Below are positions 29,295 through 37,481 of a stretch of 64,000 nucleotides of DNA, in pieces. The position numbers were made by a program, and so were the translations under genes. Where the stretch lies: assembly GCF_902859735.1 (NCBI RefSeq), contig NZ_CADIJY010000002.1, positions 620,001 through 684,000 on the forward strand, read 5' to 3'. The notes beneath the pieces are model-generated. The model saw only the letters and a program-made list of their open reading frames with translations. It was not told where the DNA came from and did no database searches. The stretch's first letter is position 1; each line of letters begins with the position of its first letter. The DNA comes from Achromobacter aegrifaciens (GTDB taxonomy: Bacteria > Pseudomonadota > Gammaproteobacteria > Burkholderiales > Burkholderiaceae_B).

Positions 29295-29988
29295 CACCGC
29301 TCTCGTGCGCCTTGGGCGAGAACAGATAGCCCTTGCCCCACACGGTCTTGATGCGCGCCGGATCGCGCGGGTCGTCATCCAGCTTGCGCCGCAGCTTGCT
29401 GACGCAGACGTCGACGCTGCGGTCCAGTCCGTTGAATTCGATGCCGCGCACCGCATTGAGCAAGTCGTCGCGGGTCAGCACCTGGCCGGCCTGGCTGGCC
29501 AGCGCCCAGAGCATCTCGAACTCCATTGTGGTCAGGTCCACTTCGGAACCGGCATGCACCACGGCGCGCGTACGCCGGTCTATGACCAGCGGACCGAACT
29601 CCAGGCGGTCCGGCGGCTCGTCCAGCTGGCTGTGCCGGCGCAGGAGCGCCCGTACCCGCGCCAGCAGCACGCGCGGCTCCACGGGCTTGATGACGTAGTC
29701 GTCCGCGCCCGACTCCAGGCCCAGGATCTGGTCCAGGTCGTCCTCGCGGGCCGTCAGCATGAGGATGGGGGCTGATGAAAACGCGCGCAGATCACGGCAG
29801 ACCTGCAGGCCGTCACGGCCGGGCAGCATCAGGTCCAGGATGGTGATGGCCGGGTCATGCCTGCGGAATGCCTCCACCGCGTGATCGCCGCGGTAGGCCT
29901 GGGCAACATGGAAACCGTGCTGCTCCAGGAACTGCGCGATCAGGCGCGATAGTTTCGGATCGTCTTCGACTAACAAGGCCTTGGTCAT
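29287..29988 (-). CDS. OmpR-family response regulator, RstA-like
   Basis: A 233-residue regulator. The receiver has acidic residues in LLVEDDPKL, the phospho-aspartate in TILDLMLPGRDG and the lysine in YVIKPVEP. The DNA-binding winged helix occupies about residues 130-230 (LTTMEFEMLWALASQAGQ and WGKGYLFSP). AYRGDHAVEAF and the arrangement with the downstream kinase resemble RstA. The ATG at 29988 starts the canonical MTKALLVEDD. The next genes downstream, the lipoprotein and mipA, are possible envelope targets. Confidence 0.9.
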   Translation of the reverse strand: MTKALLVEDDPKLSRLIAQFLEQHGFHVAQAYRGDHAVEAFRRHDPAITILDLMLPGRDGLQVCRDLRAFSSAPILMLTAREDDLDQILGLESGADDYVIKPVEPRVLLARVRALLRRHSQLDEPPDRLEFGPLVIDRRTRAVVHAGSEVDLTTMEFEMLWALASQAGQVLTRDDLLNAVRGIEFNGLDRSVDVCVSKLRRKLDDDPRDPARIKTVWGKGYLFSPKAHESGDA

Positions 29989-30097
29989 GGTGTCCAGACA
30001 GAAAAAGTGAGGTCGATGGCGCCGCATTCTACGCAAATGCGGCGGGCGCGCGTTCGACCGGAACGCGCCGAGCCGGTTCCCGGGCCGTCGGAAGAAC

Positions 30098-30138
30098 AAA
30101 AAAACCGGGCCGGAAGACTGTCGCTTCCGGCCCGGTTT
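30098..30138 (-). terminator. Strong intrinsic terminator of the second livJ-like gene
   Basis: AAACCGGGCCGGAAG (30102-30116) and CTTCCGGCCCGGTTT (30124-30138) form a perfect 15-bp stem with a 7-nt loop. A7 at 30098-30104 gives a U-tract on the minus strand. Confidence 0.9.
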
Positions 30139-30195
30139 CCTGCGGAACCGCCAGGGGGTCCGCCGGTCTCGCGGGCCGGCGGCCCGCGCCTGGAC

Positions 30196-31323
30196 TTACT
30201 TGTAGACGGTCTTGGAACCGTCCTTGTGCCAGGTGAACACGTCGAACTGGAAGTTCGTCAGGTCACCCTGCTTGTTCCAGGACACCTTGCCGATCGGCGT
30301 ATCGAAGGAATTGGCGTGCAGGTACTTGGCGACCTTGGTCGGGTCGTCGCTGCCAGCGCCCTTGATGCCGTCCGCGATGACCTGGGTGGCCGTGTAGGCG
30401 GTCATCTGGAAGGCGCCGCTGGCGTTGCGCTTCTTGGCTTCGAAGGCCTTGACGATGTCGGCGTTGGCGGCGTTCTGGGTGAAGTCGGCCGGCAGCGTCA
30501 ACAGCATGCCTTCGACGGCGTCGCCGGCGATGGCGTTGATATCGGGGTTGCCCGTGCCTTCCGGGCCCATCCACTTGGCCTTCACGCCTTGCTCGGCCGC
30601 CTGGCGCAGCAGCAGGCCCATTTCAGGGTGGTAGCCGCCGTAATAGACGAAGTCCACGCCCTGGCTCTTCAGCTTGGTGATGACGGCCGAGTAGTCGCTG
30701 TCGCCGGCGTTGATGCCTTCGAACACGGCGACGGCCACGCCGCCCTTCTCCAGGTCGTTCTTGACCGCGGTAGCGATGCCCTGGCCGTAGGACTGCTTGT
30801 CATGCAGCACGGCGACCTTCTTGGGCTTGATCTTGTCCAGGATGAACTTGGCGGCGGCAGGACCTTGCTGGTCGTCGCGGCCGATGGTGCGGAAGATGAA
30901 CTCGTAGTTCTTGCCGTCGGTCAGGGCCGGCGACGTGGCGGACGGCGTGACCATGACCACGCCTTCATTGTTGTAGACGTCGGCGGCGGCGATGGTGGCG
31001 CCCGAGCAGACGTGGCCCACGACGAAACCGATCTTGCTGTTGACCACGCGGTTGGCGGCGACCGGGCCTTGCTTGGGTTCGCAGCCGTCGTCGATCACGA
31101 CGGTTTCCAGCTTCTTGCCGTTGATGCCGCCGGCGGCGTTGATGCGCTCGACTGCGGTATCGACCCCTTCACGGACCATATCGCCATACTGCGTGACCGC
31201 GCCGGTGGTGGGGCCGACGACGCCGATCTTGATGGTTTGCGCTTGCGCTCCCGAGGCAAACGCCAGACCGGCTGCGACGCCCAGCGCTGCAATGACCGGG
31301 GTCAGACGAAATACTGGCTTCAT
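30196..31323 (-). CDS. Second LivJ-like branched-chain amino acid binding protein
   Basis: A 375-residue periplasmic binding protein with a signal peptide ending at GAQAQ (residue 29), then TIKIGVVGPTTGAVTQYGD. It shares DDGCEPKQ, NRVVNS, FRTIGRDDQQGP, VAVLHDKQ and YYGGYHPE with the protein at 18179-19294, so the two are clear paralogues. AGAGGAG lies 9 nt before its ATG. It stands alone with its own terminator and no permease, and may feed LivHMGF with a different amino acid spectrum. Confidence 0.92.
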   Translation of the reverse strand: MKPVFRLTPVIAALGVAAGLAFASGAQAQTIKIGVVGPTTGAVTQYGDMVREGVDTAVERINAAGGINGKKLETVVIDDGCEPKQGPVAANRVVNSKIGFVVGHVCSGATIAAADVYNNEGVVMVTPSATSPALTDGKNYEFIFRTIGRDDQQGPAAAKFILDKIKPKKVAVLHDKQSYGQGIATAVKNDLEKGGVAVAVFEGINAGDSDYSAVITKLKSQGVDFVYYGGYHPEMGLLLRQAAEQGVKAKWMGPEGTGNPDINAIAGDAVEGMLLTLPADFTQNAANADIVKAFEAKKRNASGAFQMTAYTATQVIADGIKGAGSDDPTKVAKYLHANSFDTPIGKVSWNKQGDLTNFQFDVFTWHKDGSKTVYK

Positions 31324-31630
31324 GTGTGGACTCCTCTAATGATTTGTAATCGTTAGTTTTTTGCACCGGGTCGGACGCCGGATCATCTCCAGGCCAAGCA
31401 TGCCTGCTGGACTGCCCTTTGCAGGGGTTTCGGCCCTGGTCACGCCCGGTTGCATTGCGATTGCACGGCAAGCATACACTGAAAAATTGCCCTTCTCAGG
31501 CCAGTTTTCGACCACTTTGATACCCCTCCGATTATTGCGCTGCGGCATTGTTCGGGGTGCGCCCTTATGCCCGCTGGCGTATATGCAAAAGACGATTTAT
31601 TCGTTTGCGTTACTAAGGCCGCGCGGCATC
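31324..31630. promoter_or_regulatory. Divergent intergenic region, second livJ-like gene / RBBP9-like hydrolase gene
   Basis: About 307 bp with no supportable gene. Near the livJ-like start there is an inverted repeat TAATGATT-TGT-AATCGTTA (31337-31355, 7 of 8 paired) that could be an operator or leader hairpin. Promoters for both flanking genes should lie here; I see no confident -35/-10 pair. Confidence 0.45.
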
Positions 31631-32245
31631 ATGGCCGCCATGAGACTCCAACCGATCATCGTCCCCGGATGGAAAAACTCCGGACCGCAACACTGGCAAT
31701 CGCGCTGGATGGCCCTGCTGCCGCATGCGCGCCGCGTCGAGCAACGCGACTGGGAACATCCGGCTCCCGGCGAATGGATCGCGGCGCTGGCGACCGAGGT
31801 GAACGAGGCCCGCAGCCCCGTGCTCCTGATCGCGCACAGCCTGGGTTGCCTGATCAGCGCCGCCCTGCCGGTGCCACTGCGCGCCAAGGTCGCGGGCGCG
31901 CTGCTGGTGGCGCCTGCCGACGTGGAACGCGAAAATGCTCCCGCCTGTTTGAGAAGCTTCGGACCTGTGCCACGGCATTCCCTGCCCTTCCAAAGCGTGG
32001 TGGTGGCGAGCGACGACGATCCCTATTGCCAGCTGGAACGCGCCCGCGCGTTTGCGCGCGATTGGGGCAGCCGGCTGGTGGTCGTGCCGGGCGCTGGCCA
32101 CATCAACGCCGAGAGCGGCCTGGACGACTGGCCGCAGGGCTTGAAGCTCCTGGGCGCGCTGCGCCGGCGCGCGGTGTGGCGGGTGACGCCGCCGCCCGAG
32201 CGGATCGCGCCCATACCGGCACGGCCGCTGTCGCATCAGGCCTGA
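31631..32245 (+). CDS. RBBP9/YdeN-family alpha/beta hydrolase
   Basis: A 204-residue small serine hydrolase. PGWKNSGPQHWQSRW near the N-terminus is the family signature; the nucleophile is in LIAHSLGCL, and the catalytic histidine is in VPGAGHINAESG. The acid is likely in VVASDDDPYC. The tail beyond residue 180 is proline-rich (PPPERIAPIPARP) and probably disordered. The ATG at 31631 is used; another in-frame ATG follows 9 bp later. Substrate unknown. Confidence 0.85.
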   Translation: MAAMRLQPIIVPGWKNSGPQHWQSRWMALLPHARRVEQRDWEHPAPGEWIAALATEVNEARSPVLLIAHSLGCLISAALPVPLRAKVAGALLVAPADVERENAPACLRSFGPVPRHSLPFQSVVVASDDDPYCQLERARAFARDWGSRLVVVPGAGHINAESGLDDWPQGLKLLGALRRRAVWRVTPPPERIAPIPARPLSHQA

Positions 32246-32264
32246 CTCATTTCCGATGCTGAAA

Positions 32265-32291
32265 AAAACGGAGCCGCGAGGCTCCGTTTTT
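32265..32291. terminator. Bidirectional intrinsic terminator, hydrolase/dps
   Basis: AAAACGGAGCC (32265-32275) pairs with GGCTCCGTTTT (32280-32290) across a GCGA tetraloop, with A-runs before and a T-run after, suiting both convergent genes. Confidence 0.88.
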
Positions 32292-32310
32292 CATGTGGCG
32301 TCGGCCGCTA

Positions 32311-32811
32311 TCACTGCAGCAGGCTGCGCAGCATCCAGGCGTTCTTTTCGTGCACGTCCAGGCGCTGCGTCAGCAGGTCGGCCGTGGGCTGGTCGTTGGC
32401 GGCATCGGCCTTCTCGAAAGCGGCGCGCGCCGTCTTGGCGACGGATTCGTTGGCGGTCACCAGCAGACGCACCATTTCCAGGGCTTCCGGCACCGAGTCC
32501 GGCTCGGCGATGGAGGACAGCTTGCTGAATTCGCGGTAGGTGCCCGGCGCGTAGTGGCCCAGCGCGCGGATGCGCTCGGCGATGCTGTCCAGCGCGTTCC
32601 ACTCTTCCGTGTACTGGGTCATGAACATCAGGTGCAGCGTGTTGAACATCGGCCCCGTGACGTTCCAGTGGAAATTGTGCGTCATCAGGTACAGCGTGTA
32701 CGAGTCGGCCAGCAGCTTGGACAGTTCGCCGGCGACTGCGGCGCGGTCCTTGTCCGAGATACCGATGTTGATGCGCGGAACGCTGGAGGTCTTCTTGGGG
32801 GACTTGGCCAT
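32311..32811 (-). CDS. dps: Dps-family ferritin-like DNA protection protein
   Basis: A 166-residue mini-ferritin with a lysine-rich N-terminus (MAKSPKKTSS) that could contact DNA. Ferroxidase residues include H48 in NFHWNVTG, H60 in NTLHLMF, and D75 and E79 in LDSIAERI. The position four residues after H60, an acid in E. coli Dps (Asp67), is Met64 here. It should form a dodecamer that stores iron and limits Fenton chemistry. It is near oxyR, its usual activator in many proteobacteria, though in a separate transcript 151 bp from it. Confidence 0.92.
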   Translation of the reverse strand: MAKSPKKTSSVPRINIGISDKDRAAVAGELSKLLADSYTLYLMTHNFHWNVTGPMFNTLHLMFMTQYTEEWNALDSIAERIRALGHYAPGTYREFSKLSSIAEPDSVPEALEMVRLLVTANESVAKTARAAFEKADAANDQPTADLLTQRLDVHEKNAWMLRSLLQ

Positions 32812-32962
32812 TGCTAGCTCCTAGGGATGAATGTGCGAAACAAGGATAACACTGCAAATACGGCGAAATGCCGCAATATCCGCCGCTTTTATCAATCAGT
32901 CCTGCGACCTTTTGACGCGGCGCAAACCGCGCGCGCGAAGCCGCCTGAAAGCGGCCCGGGAA

Positions 32963-33913
32963 TCAATCCTGCACTGCCGCGACCTCGTCGGTCAGCATCT
33001 TCACGCCGGGCAGCTCGCAGGCATAGACCGCTTGCGCCAGCGCCTCGATGGCGGCCAGCCGCGGGAAACTGCGGCGCCAGGCCAACACCACGCGGCGCTC
33101 CGGCACGTGGCCGTCAAATGGCAGATAGCGCAGCAGGCTGTTGGAAGGCGGCTGCTCCGGCACCGCGGTCACGGGCAGCACGGTCACGCCGATGCCGGCC
33201 GCGACCATGTGGCGGATGGTCTCGAGCGAGGAGCCTTCGAAGGTGCGCTGGATGCCGTCGCTGGCGGCCGAAAAGCGCGACAGCTCGGGACAGACTTCGA
33301 GCACCTGGTCGCGGAAGCAGTGGCCGCTGCCCAGCAGCAGCATGGTCTGCTGCTTCAAGTCCTGCGCGTCGATCGCCTGGCGCCGGGCGAGCTCGTGGTC
33401 ATTCGGCACGGCCACCACAAAGGGCTCGTCGTACAAGGGTTGCATGACCAGGCCGGCCTCCGGCAGCGGCAAAGCCATGATGGCGCAATCGATCTCGCCC
33501 TGGCGCAGCAGCTCGACCAGGCGCACCGTGAAATTCTCCTGCAGCAGCAGCGGCATCTGCGGGGTGCGGCGGATCTGCTCCGGCACCAGCCGCGGCAACA
33601 GGTACGGACCTATGGTGTGGATGACGCCGACGCGCAAGGGGCCGGCCAACGGGTCGTGCCCCTGGCGCGCGATCTCCTTGATGCTGGCGCTTTCTTCCAG
33701 CACCTTCTGCGCCTGCGCCACGATGCGCTGGCCGATGGGGGTGACGCCGACCTCGGCGCCGCCACGCTCGAACAGCGTGACGCCCAATTCGTCCTCGAGC
33801 TTGCGTATCGCTACCGAGAGCGTGGGCTGGCTGACGAAACAGGCCTCGGCCGCCCGGCCGAAATGCCGTTCGCGCGCAACGGCGACGATGTACTTGAGTT
33901 CGGTGAGAGTCAT
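32963..33913 (-). CDS. oxyR: Hydrogen peroxide sensor OxyR
   Basis: A 316-residue LysR regulator. The HTH is near the N-terminus (HFGRAAEACFVSQPTLSVAIRKLE), and the redox pair is C199 and C208 in GSGHCFRDQVLEVCPE, at the same numbers as in E. coli OxyR. Those cysteines identify it as OxyR rather than a generic LysR protein. It lies 80 bp downstream of recG on the same strand, an arrangement common in beta-proteobacteria. Confidence 0.94.
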   Translation of the reverse strand: MTLTELKYIVAVARERHFGRAAEACFVSQPTLSVAIRKLEDELGVTLFERGGAEVGVTPIGQRIVAQAQKVLEESASIKEIARQGHDPLAGPLRVGVIHTIGPYLLPRLVPEQIRRTPQMPLLLQENFTVRLVELLRQGEIDCAIMALPLPEAGLVMQPLYDEPFVVAVPNDHELARRQAIDAQDLKQQTMLLLGSGHCFRDQVLEVCPELSRFSAASDGIQRTFEGSSLETIRHMVAAGIGVTVLPVTAVPEQPPSNSLLRYLPFDGHVPERRVVLAWRRSFPRLAAIEALAQAVYACELPGVKMLTDEVAAVQD

Positions 33914-33993
33914 GGTGGACTACGCCCCCGGGGGTTATGCCCCAGCCTTGCGGCTGGCGCTTGCTAGATTAAGGTTGGCGGCTGGCTGCATGG

Positions 33994-36084
33994 TCAGGTG
34001 CGCAGGAAATCCTCGCGCCCGCGCATCCAGCGCGCCAGGTGCGCCTCGACCGCGGCCGGATGTTCGGCGCGCAGCCAGACCGCGGCATCGCGCGCGTCTT
34101 CGGCAATGGCCGCGTCCGTTTCCAGGTCGGCGAAGCGCAGCAGCGCCATGCCGGACTGGCGCGTACCCAGGAACTCTCCCGGACCGCGCTGTTCCAGGTC
34201 ACGGCGGGCGATTTCAAAACCGTCCGAGGTCTCGAACATGGCCCGCAGGCGTTCGCGCGCCACTTGCGACAGCGGCGTCTGATAGAGCAGCACGCAGACC
34301 GATTCGGCGGTGCCGCGCCCTACCCGGCCGCGCAGCTGATGCAGTTGCGCCAGCCCGAAACGCTCGGCGTGTTCGATCACCATGAGCGAGGCGTTCGGCA
34401 CGTCCACGCCCACTTCGATCACAGTGGTGGCGACCAGCAGGTCGACTTCGCCATCGCGGAAGGCCTGCATCACGGCGGCCTTTTCGGCTTGCGGCAGCCG
34501 GCCGTGCACCAGCCCGATGCGCAGGTCCGGCAGGTCGACCCGCATGCCTTCGTAGGTGTCCACGGCGGTCTGGAGTTCCAGGGCCTCGCTTTCCTCGACC
34601 AGCGGACAGACCCAGTAGGCCTGCTGCCCGCCGCGCGCGGCCTGGGCAATGTGGGCGATGACTTCCTCGCGCCTTGCGTCCGACACCAGCTTGGTCAGCA
34701 CGGGACTGCGCCCCGGCGGCAGCTCGTCGATGACGGACACGTCCAGATCGGCGAAGAAGGTCATGGCCAGCGTGCGCGGGATCGGCGTCGCGCTCATGTT
34801 GAGCTGGTGCGGCACGTTGCGCCCGCGCACGGTTTCGCCCTTGCGCGTCAGCGCCAGGCGCTGTCCGACGCCGAAGCGGTGCTGCTCGTCCACGATGGAC
34901 AAGCCCAGGCGGTGGAATTCGACGTGATCCTGGATCAGCGCCTGCGTGCCCACGACCAACTGCACGCTGCCGTCAGCGGCGGCGGCCGCCGCTTCACGGC
35001 GCGCCTTGGCGGACAGGCTGCCGCTCAGCCAGGCCACATTCACGCCCAATGGCTGCAGCCACGACACCAGTTTGCGGAAGTGTTGCTCGGCCAGAATTTC
35101 GGTGGGCGCCATCAGCGCCACCTGCGCGCCGCTGGCGATGGCCTGGGCGGCGGCGATGGCCGCCACGACCGTCTTGCCGCTGCCCACATCGCCCTGCAAC
35201 AAGCGGTGCATGGGATACGGCTTGGCCAGATCGGCGGAGATTTCCTGAACCACGCGCTCCTGCGCGCCAGTCAGTTTGAACGGCAAGGTTTCGTACAGCC
35301 TGGCGACCAGGCCGCCGGCCTCGTTGCGCACGGGCAGCGACTCGGCTTCCTTTATCCGGCGCGCGGCCCGCGCGGCCGCCAGCGACAATTGCTGCGCGAG
35401 CAGTTCATCGAACTTGATGCGCCGCCAGGCGGGATGCACGCGGTCCAGCAAGGCCTGCTCGGACTCGCCCTGCGCAGGCGTATGCAGCGCGCGGATGGCT
35501 GGCTCGAACGGCGGCAGGTCATAGCGCGCCCGCGCCTCGTCGGGCAAGGTGTCGGACAGGTCGGCGCGGTCCAGCGCCTGCGCGATGGCGCGGCGCAACG
35601 TCAGTTGCGGCAGCCCTTCGGTACTGGGATAGACCGGCGTGAGCGCCGTGGGCAGCGGCGCATCGGCATTGGTCATGCGCGGATGCACCATCTCGCGCCC
35701 GAACAGGCCGCCGCGGACCTCGCCGCGCGCACGCAGGCGCTTGCCCACGGTCACTTGCTTCTGCTGGCTGGGGTAGAAGTTCAGCCAGCGCAATTGCAGT
35801 TCGCCGCTGTCGTCCGCCAGCGTGGCGGTCAGCTGGCGCCGGGGCCGGTAGAGGACCTCGGATTTGGTGATCTCGCCCTCGACCTGCCCGGGAAAACCGG
35901 GCCGCAGGGCGCTGATCGGCATGATGCGGGTTTCGTCCTCGTAGCGCAGCGGCAGGTGCAGCACGAAGTCCTCGGGCAGCACCAAGCCCAGGTTACGGAG
36001 CTTGCGCTCCGTATCCGTCATTGCCCGGCCGGCGCCTTTGTTGTCGGCGCCGGATCGCTTGGAAGCCGCGGCTGCGGCCGGCAT
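33994..36084 (-). CDS. recG: ATP-dependent DNA helicase RecG
   Basis: A 696-residue superfamily 2 helicase, the normal RecG size. The N-terminal wedge OB domain spans about residues 60-160 (LRYEDETRIMPISAL), Walker A is GDVGSGKTVVA, motif II is DEQHRFGV, motif III region HQLNMSATPIPRTLAM, and the C-terminal helicase lobe has ATTVIEVGVDVPNA and LHQLRGRVGRG. It remodels stalled replication forks. A shorter start at the internal ATG (MTDTERK, 36021) is possible because the first 21 residues are low complexity. Confidence 0.95.
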   Translation of the reverse strand: MPAAAAASKRSGADNKGAGRAMTDTERKLRNLGLVLPEDFVLHLPLRYEDETRIMPISALRPGFPGQVEGEITKSEVLYRPRRQLTATLADDSGELQLRWLNFYPSQQKQVTVGKRLRARGEVRGGLFGREMVHPRMTNADAPLPTALTPVYPSTEGLPQLTLRRAIAQALDRADLSDTLPDEARARYDLPPFEPAIRALHTPAQGESEQALLDRVHPAWRRIKFDELLAQQLSLAAARAARRIKEAESLPVRNEAGGLVARLYETLPFKLTGAQERVVQEISADLAKPYPMHRLLQGDVGSGKTVVAAIAAAQAIASGAQVALMAPTEILAEQHFRKLVSWLQPLGVNVAWLSGSLSAKARREAAAAAADGSVQLVVGTQALIQDHVEFHRLGLSIVDEQHRFGVGQRLALTRKGETVRGRNVPHQLNMSATPIPRTLAMTFFADLDVSVIDELPPGRSPVLTKLVSDARREEVIAHIAQAARGGQQAYWVCPLVEESEALELQTAVDTYEGMRVDLPDLRIGLVHGRLPQAEKAAVMQAFRDGEVDLLVATTVIEVGVDVPNASLMVIEHAERFGLAQLHQLRGRVGRGTAESVCVLLYQTPLSQVARERLRAMFETSDGFEIARRDLEQRGPGEFLGTRQSGMALLRFADLETDAAIAEDARDAAVWLRAEHPAAVEAHLARWMRGREDFLRT

Positions 36085-36123
36085 GGAGAAACGAACCCCT
36101 GGATCGAAAAGTCCGGACGGGCC

Positions 36124-36510
36124 TTACAGGACCAGAATGGCTTCGACTTCGAACTGCGCGCCCTTGGGCAGGCTGGCCACGCCGATGGTCGAGCGCGCCG
36201 GGAACGGCTGGGGAATGATCTCGGCCATGATGGCGTTGGCGGCCGTGAACTTGCCCAGGTCGGTCAGGAACAGTGTCAGCTTGACCACATTGTCCAACGT
36301 GCCGCCGGCAGCCTTGATGACTTCCTGCATGTTGGCGAAAGCCTGACGCACCTGCGCATCGAAGTTCTCGGAGACCAGGTCGCCAGTGCCCGGCTCCAGG
36401 CCGATCTGGCCCGAGAGGTAGACAGTCTTGGTGCCGCTTACGGCAACCGCTTGCGAGTAAGGGCCTACCGCGGCGGGCGCGGTGTCGGTATGGATGATTT
36501 GCTTGCTCAT
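36124..36510 (-). CDS. ridA: RidA/YjgF-family enamine/imine deaminase
   Basis: A 128-residue trimeric RidA protein. The active-site arginine is in PFPARSTIGVASLP, and GPYSQAV, YLSGQIGL and a C-terminal EVEAI complete the signature. It hydrolyses reactive enamine/imine intermediates such as 2-aminoacrylate released by PLP enzymes. It is 39 bp upstream of recG on the same strand. Confidence 0.93.
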   Translation of the reverse strand: MSKQIIHTDTAPAAVGPYSQAVAVSGTKTVYLSGQIGLEPGTGDLVSENFDAQVRQAFANMQEVIKAAGGTLDNVVKLTLFLTDLGKFTAANAIMAEIIPQPFPARSTIGVASLPKGAQFEVEAILVL

Positions 36511-36668
36511 GGGCGGAATCCTTCGAAAGTCGGATAGAAACTACAACTATCGAAGTTTATCCAGCAATAGACATTTGCGAAAGTGGCTGAATGCCCTAGG
36601 GTGGCTGCACGACGGAACCAGAAGTACTTGCCGCAGGGCCGGACAAGCCAAGCCCAGTGCAGCTTCGT

Positions 36669-36674
36669 TATAAT
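36669..36674 (+). promoter_or_regulatory. -10 element of the Fic operon
   Basis: A perfect TATAAT lies 41 bp before the antitoxin start. No good -35 hexamer is visible at the usual distance, so expression may be weak or need another factor. Confidence 0.4.
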
Positions 36675-36714
36675 CATCAAGCTATCCCGCAGCATTTCAA
36701 ACGAGGCGTTTCCC

Positions 36715-36882
36715 TTGAAGAACACCAGCCTGCAAGCCAAGTTGGACTATTGGGCAAAGGTGCGCCGCTCCAACTACGCGGCCAGCATGCGCCTGGAAGG
36801 CTACCCGGCCACGCCCGCCGACGCCAAGCGCGAACTGCCCTCGCGCGAAACGGTGTTGCGCGCCTATCGCAAGCCCGCCTGA
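36715..36882 (+). CDS. YhfG-like antitoxin of a class I Fic toxin
   Basis: A 55-residue protein, the same length as E. coli YhfG. It begins at a TTG (36715) with GAGG about 8 nt upstream; a perfect TATAAT hexamer lies at 36669-36674. S24-M-R-L-E28-G29 fits the inhibitory motif (S/T)xxxE(G/N) that class I Fic antitoxins insert into the ATP site of their partner. It ends two bases before the Fic start, so the pair is coupled with antitoxin first. Confidence 0.8.
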   Translation: MKNTSLQAKLDYWAKVRRSNYAASMRLEGYPATPADAKRELPSRETVLRAYRKPA

Positions 36883-36884
36883 CA

Positions 36885-37481
36885 TTGGACAAGTACGGCA
36901 CCGGACAGGATCCGTACTGCTACCCCGGCAGCTTCACGCTGCGCAACCGGCTGGACATCCGGGACGATGCGCTGCTCGCGCAGGCTGAGCAAGATCTTTC
37001 CGAGATCGCCGCCAGCCAGATCGATTTTTCCCTGCCTCCCTACGACCTCGCGTACCTGAAGCGACTCCATCGCACGCTCTTTCAGGATCTCTACGACTGG
37101 GCGGGCGAGTTGCGCACCATCGATATCTCAAAAGGCGGCACGCGCTTCTGCAATACAAGCAGGATCGAACCCGAGGCCGACAAGATTTTCGCGGCCCTGG
37201 CGCGGGCCAACTGGTTCAAGGAGCTGCCGCGCTCCGCGCTGATCGCCGAGGCAGCCGTCGCCTACGGCGACTTGAACATGATCCACCCCTTCCGTGAAGG
37301 CAACGGGCGCGCTCAACGTCTCCTGTTCGAACACCTCATCATCAATGCCGGCTACGAGATCAGTTGGTGGTCAGTGGAGCAACGGGAATGGGTCGACGCC
37401 AACGTCGCCGCCGTGATCTGCGACTACGCGCCGCTGGAGGCGGTGTTCCAACGCTGCGTCGGCCAGCCGATAGCCGGCTAA
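36885..37481 (+). CDS. fic: Fic-domain AMP-transferase toxin
   Basis: A 198-residue Fic protein close in length to E. coli Fic. The core motif HPFREGNGRAQR (residues 134-145) keeps the catalytic histidine, acid, GNGR loop and final arginine intact, so it should be able to AMPylate targets when free of the antitoxin. DKYGTGQDPYCYPG and RLHRTLFQDLYDWAGELR match FicT proteins. I place the start at a TTG (36885), two bases after the antitoxin stop, by alignment with Fic N-termini. Its stop overlaps the convergent LysR stop by four bases. Confidence 0.85.
   Translation: MDKYGTGQDPYCYPGSFTLRNRLDIRDDALLAQAEQDLSEIAASQIDFSLPPYDLAYLKRLHRTLFQDLYDWAGELRTIDISKGGTRFCNTSRIEPEADKIFAALARANWFKELPRSALIAEAAVAYGDLNMIHPFREGNGRAQRLLFEHLIINAGYEISWWSVEQREWVDANVAAVICDYAPLEAVFQRCVGQPIAG

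Noticed and set aside
28002-29456. Longer sensor kinase start inside the response regulator gene
   Set aside because: The added residues are an out-of-frame reading of the regulator; the ATG at 29294 begins with the first membrane helix.
32812-32962. OxyR binding site upstream of dps
   Set aside because: OxyR control of dps is plausible from family knowledge, but I could not find a convincing spaced ATAG/CTAT tetranucleotide array.
34039-36537. An 832-codon open frame on the plus strand opposite recG and ridA
   Set aside because: It is antisense to two well-recognised genes; its translation is low-complexity (rich in R, H, Q, G) with no family resemblance. Long antisense frames are expected from the GC-rich third-codon bias here.
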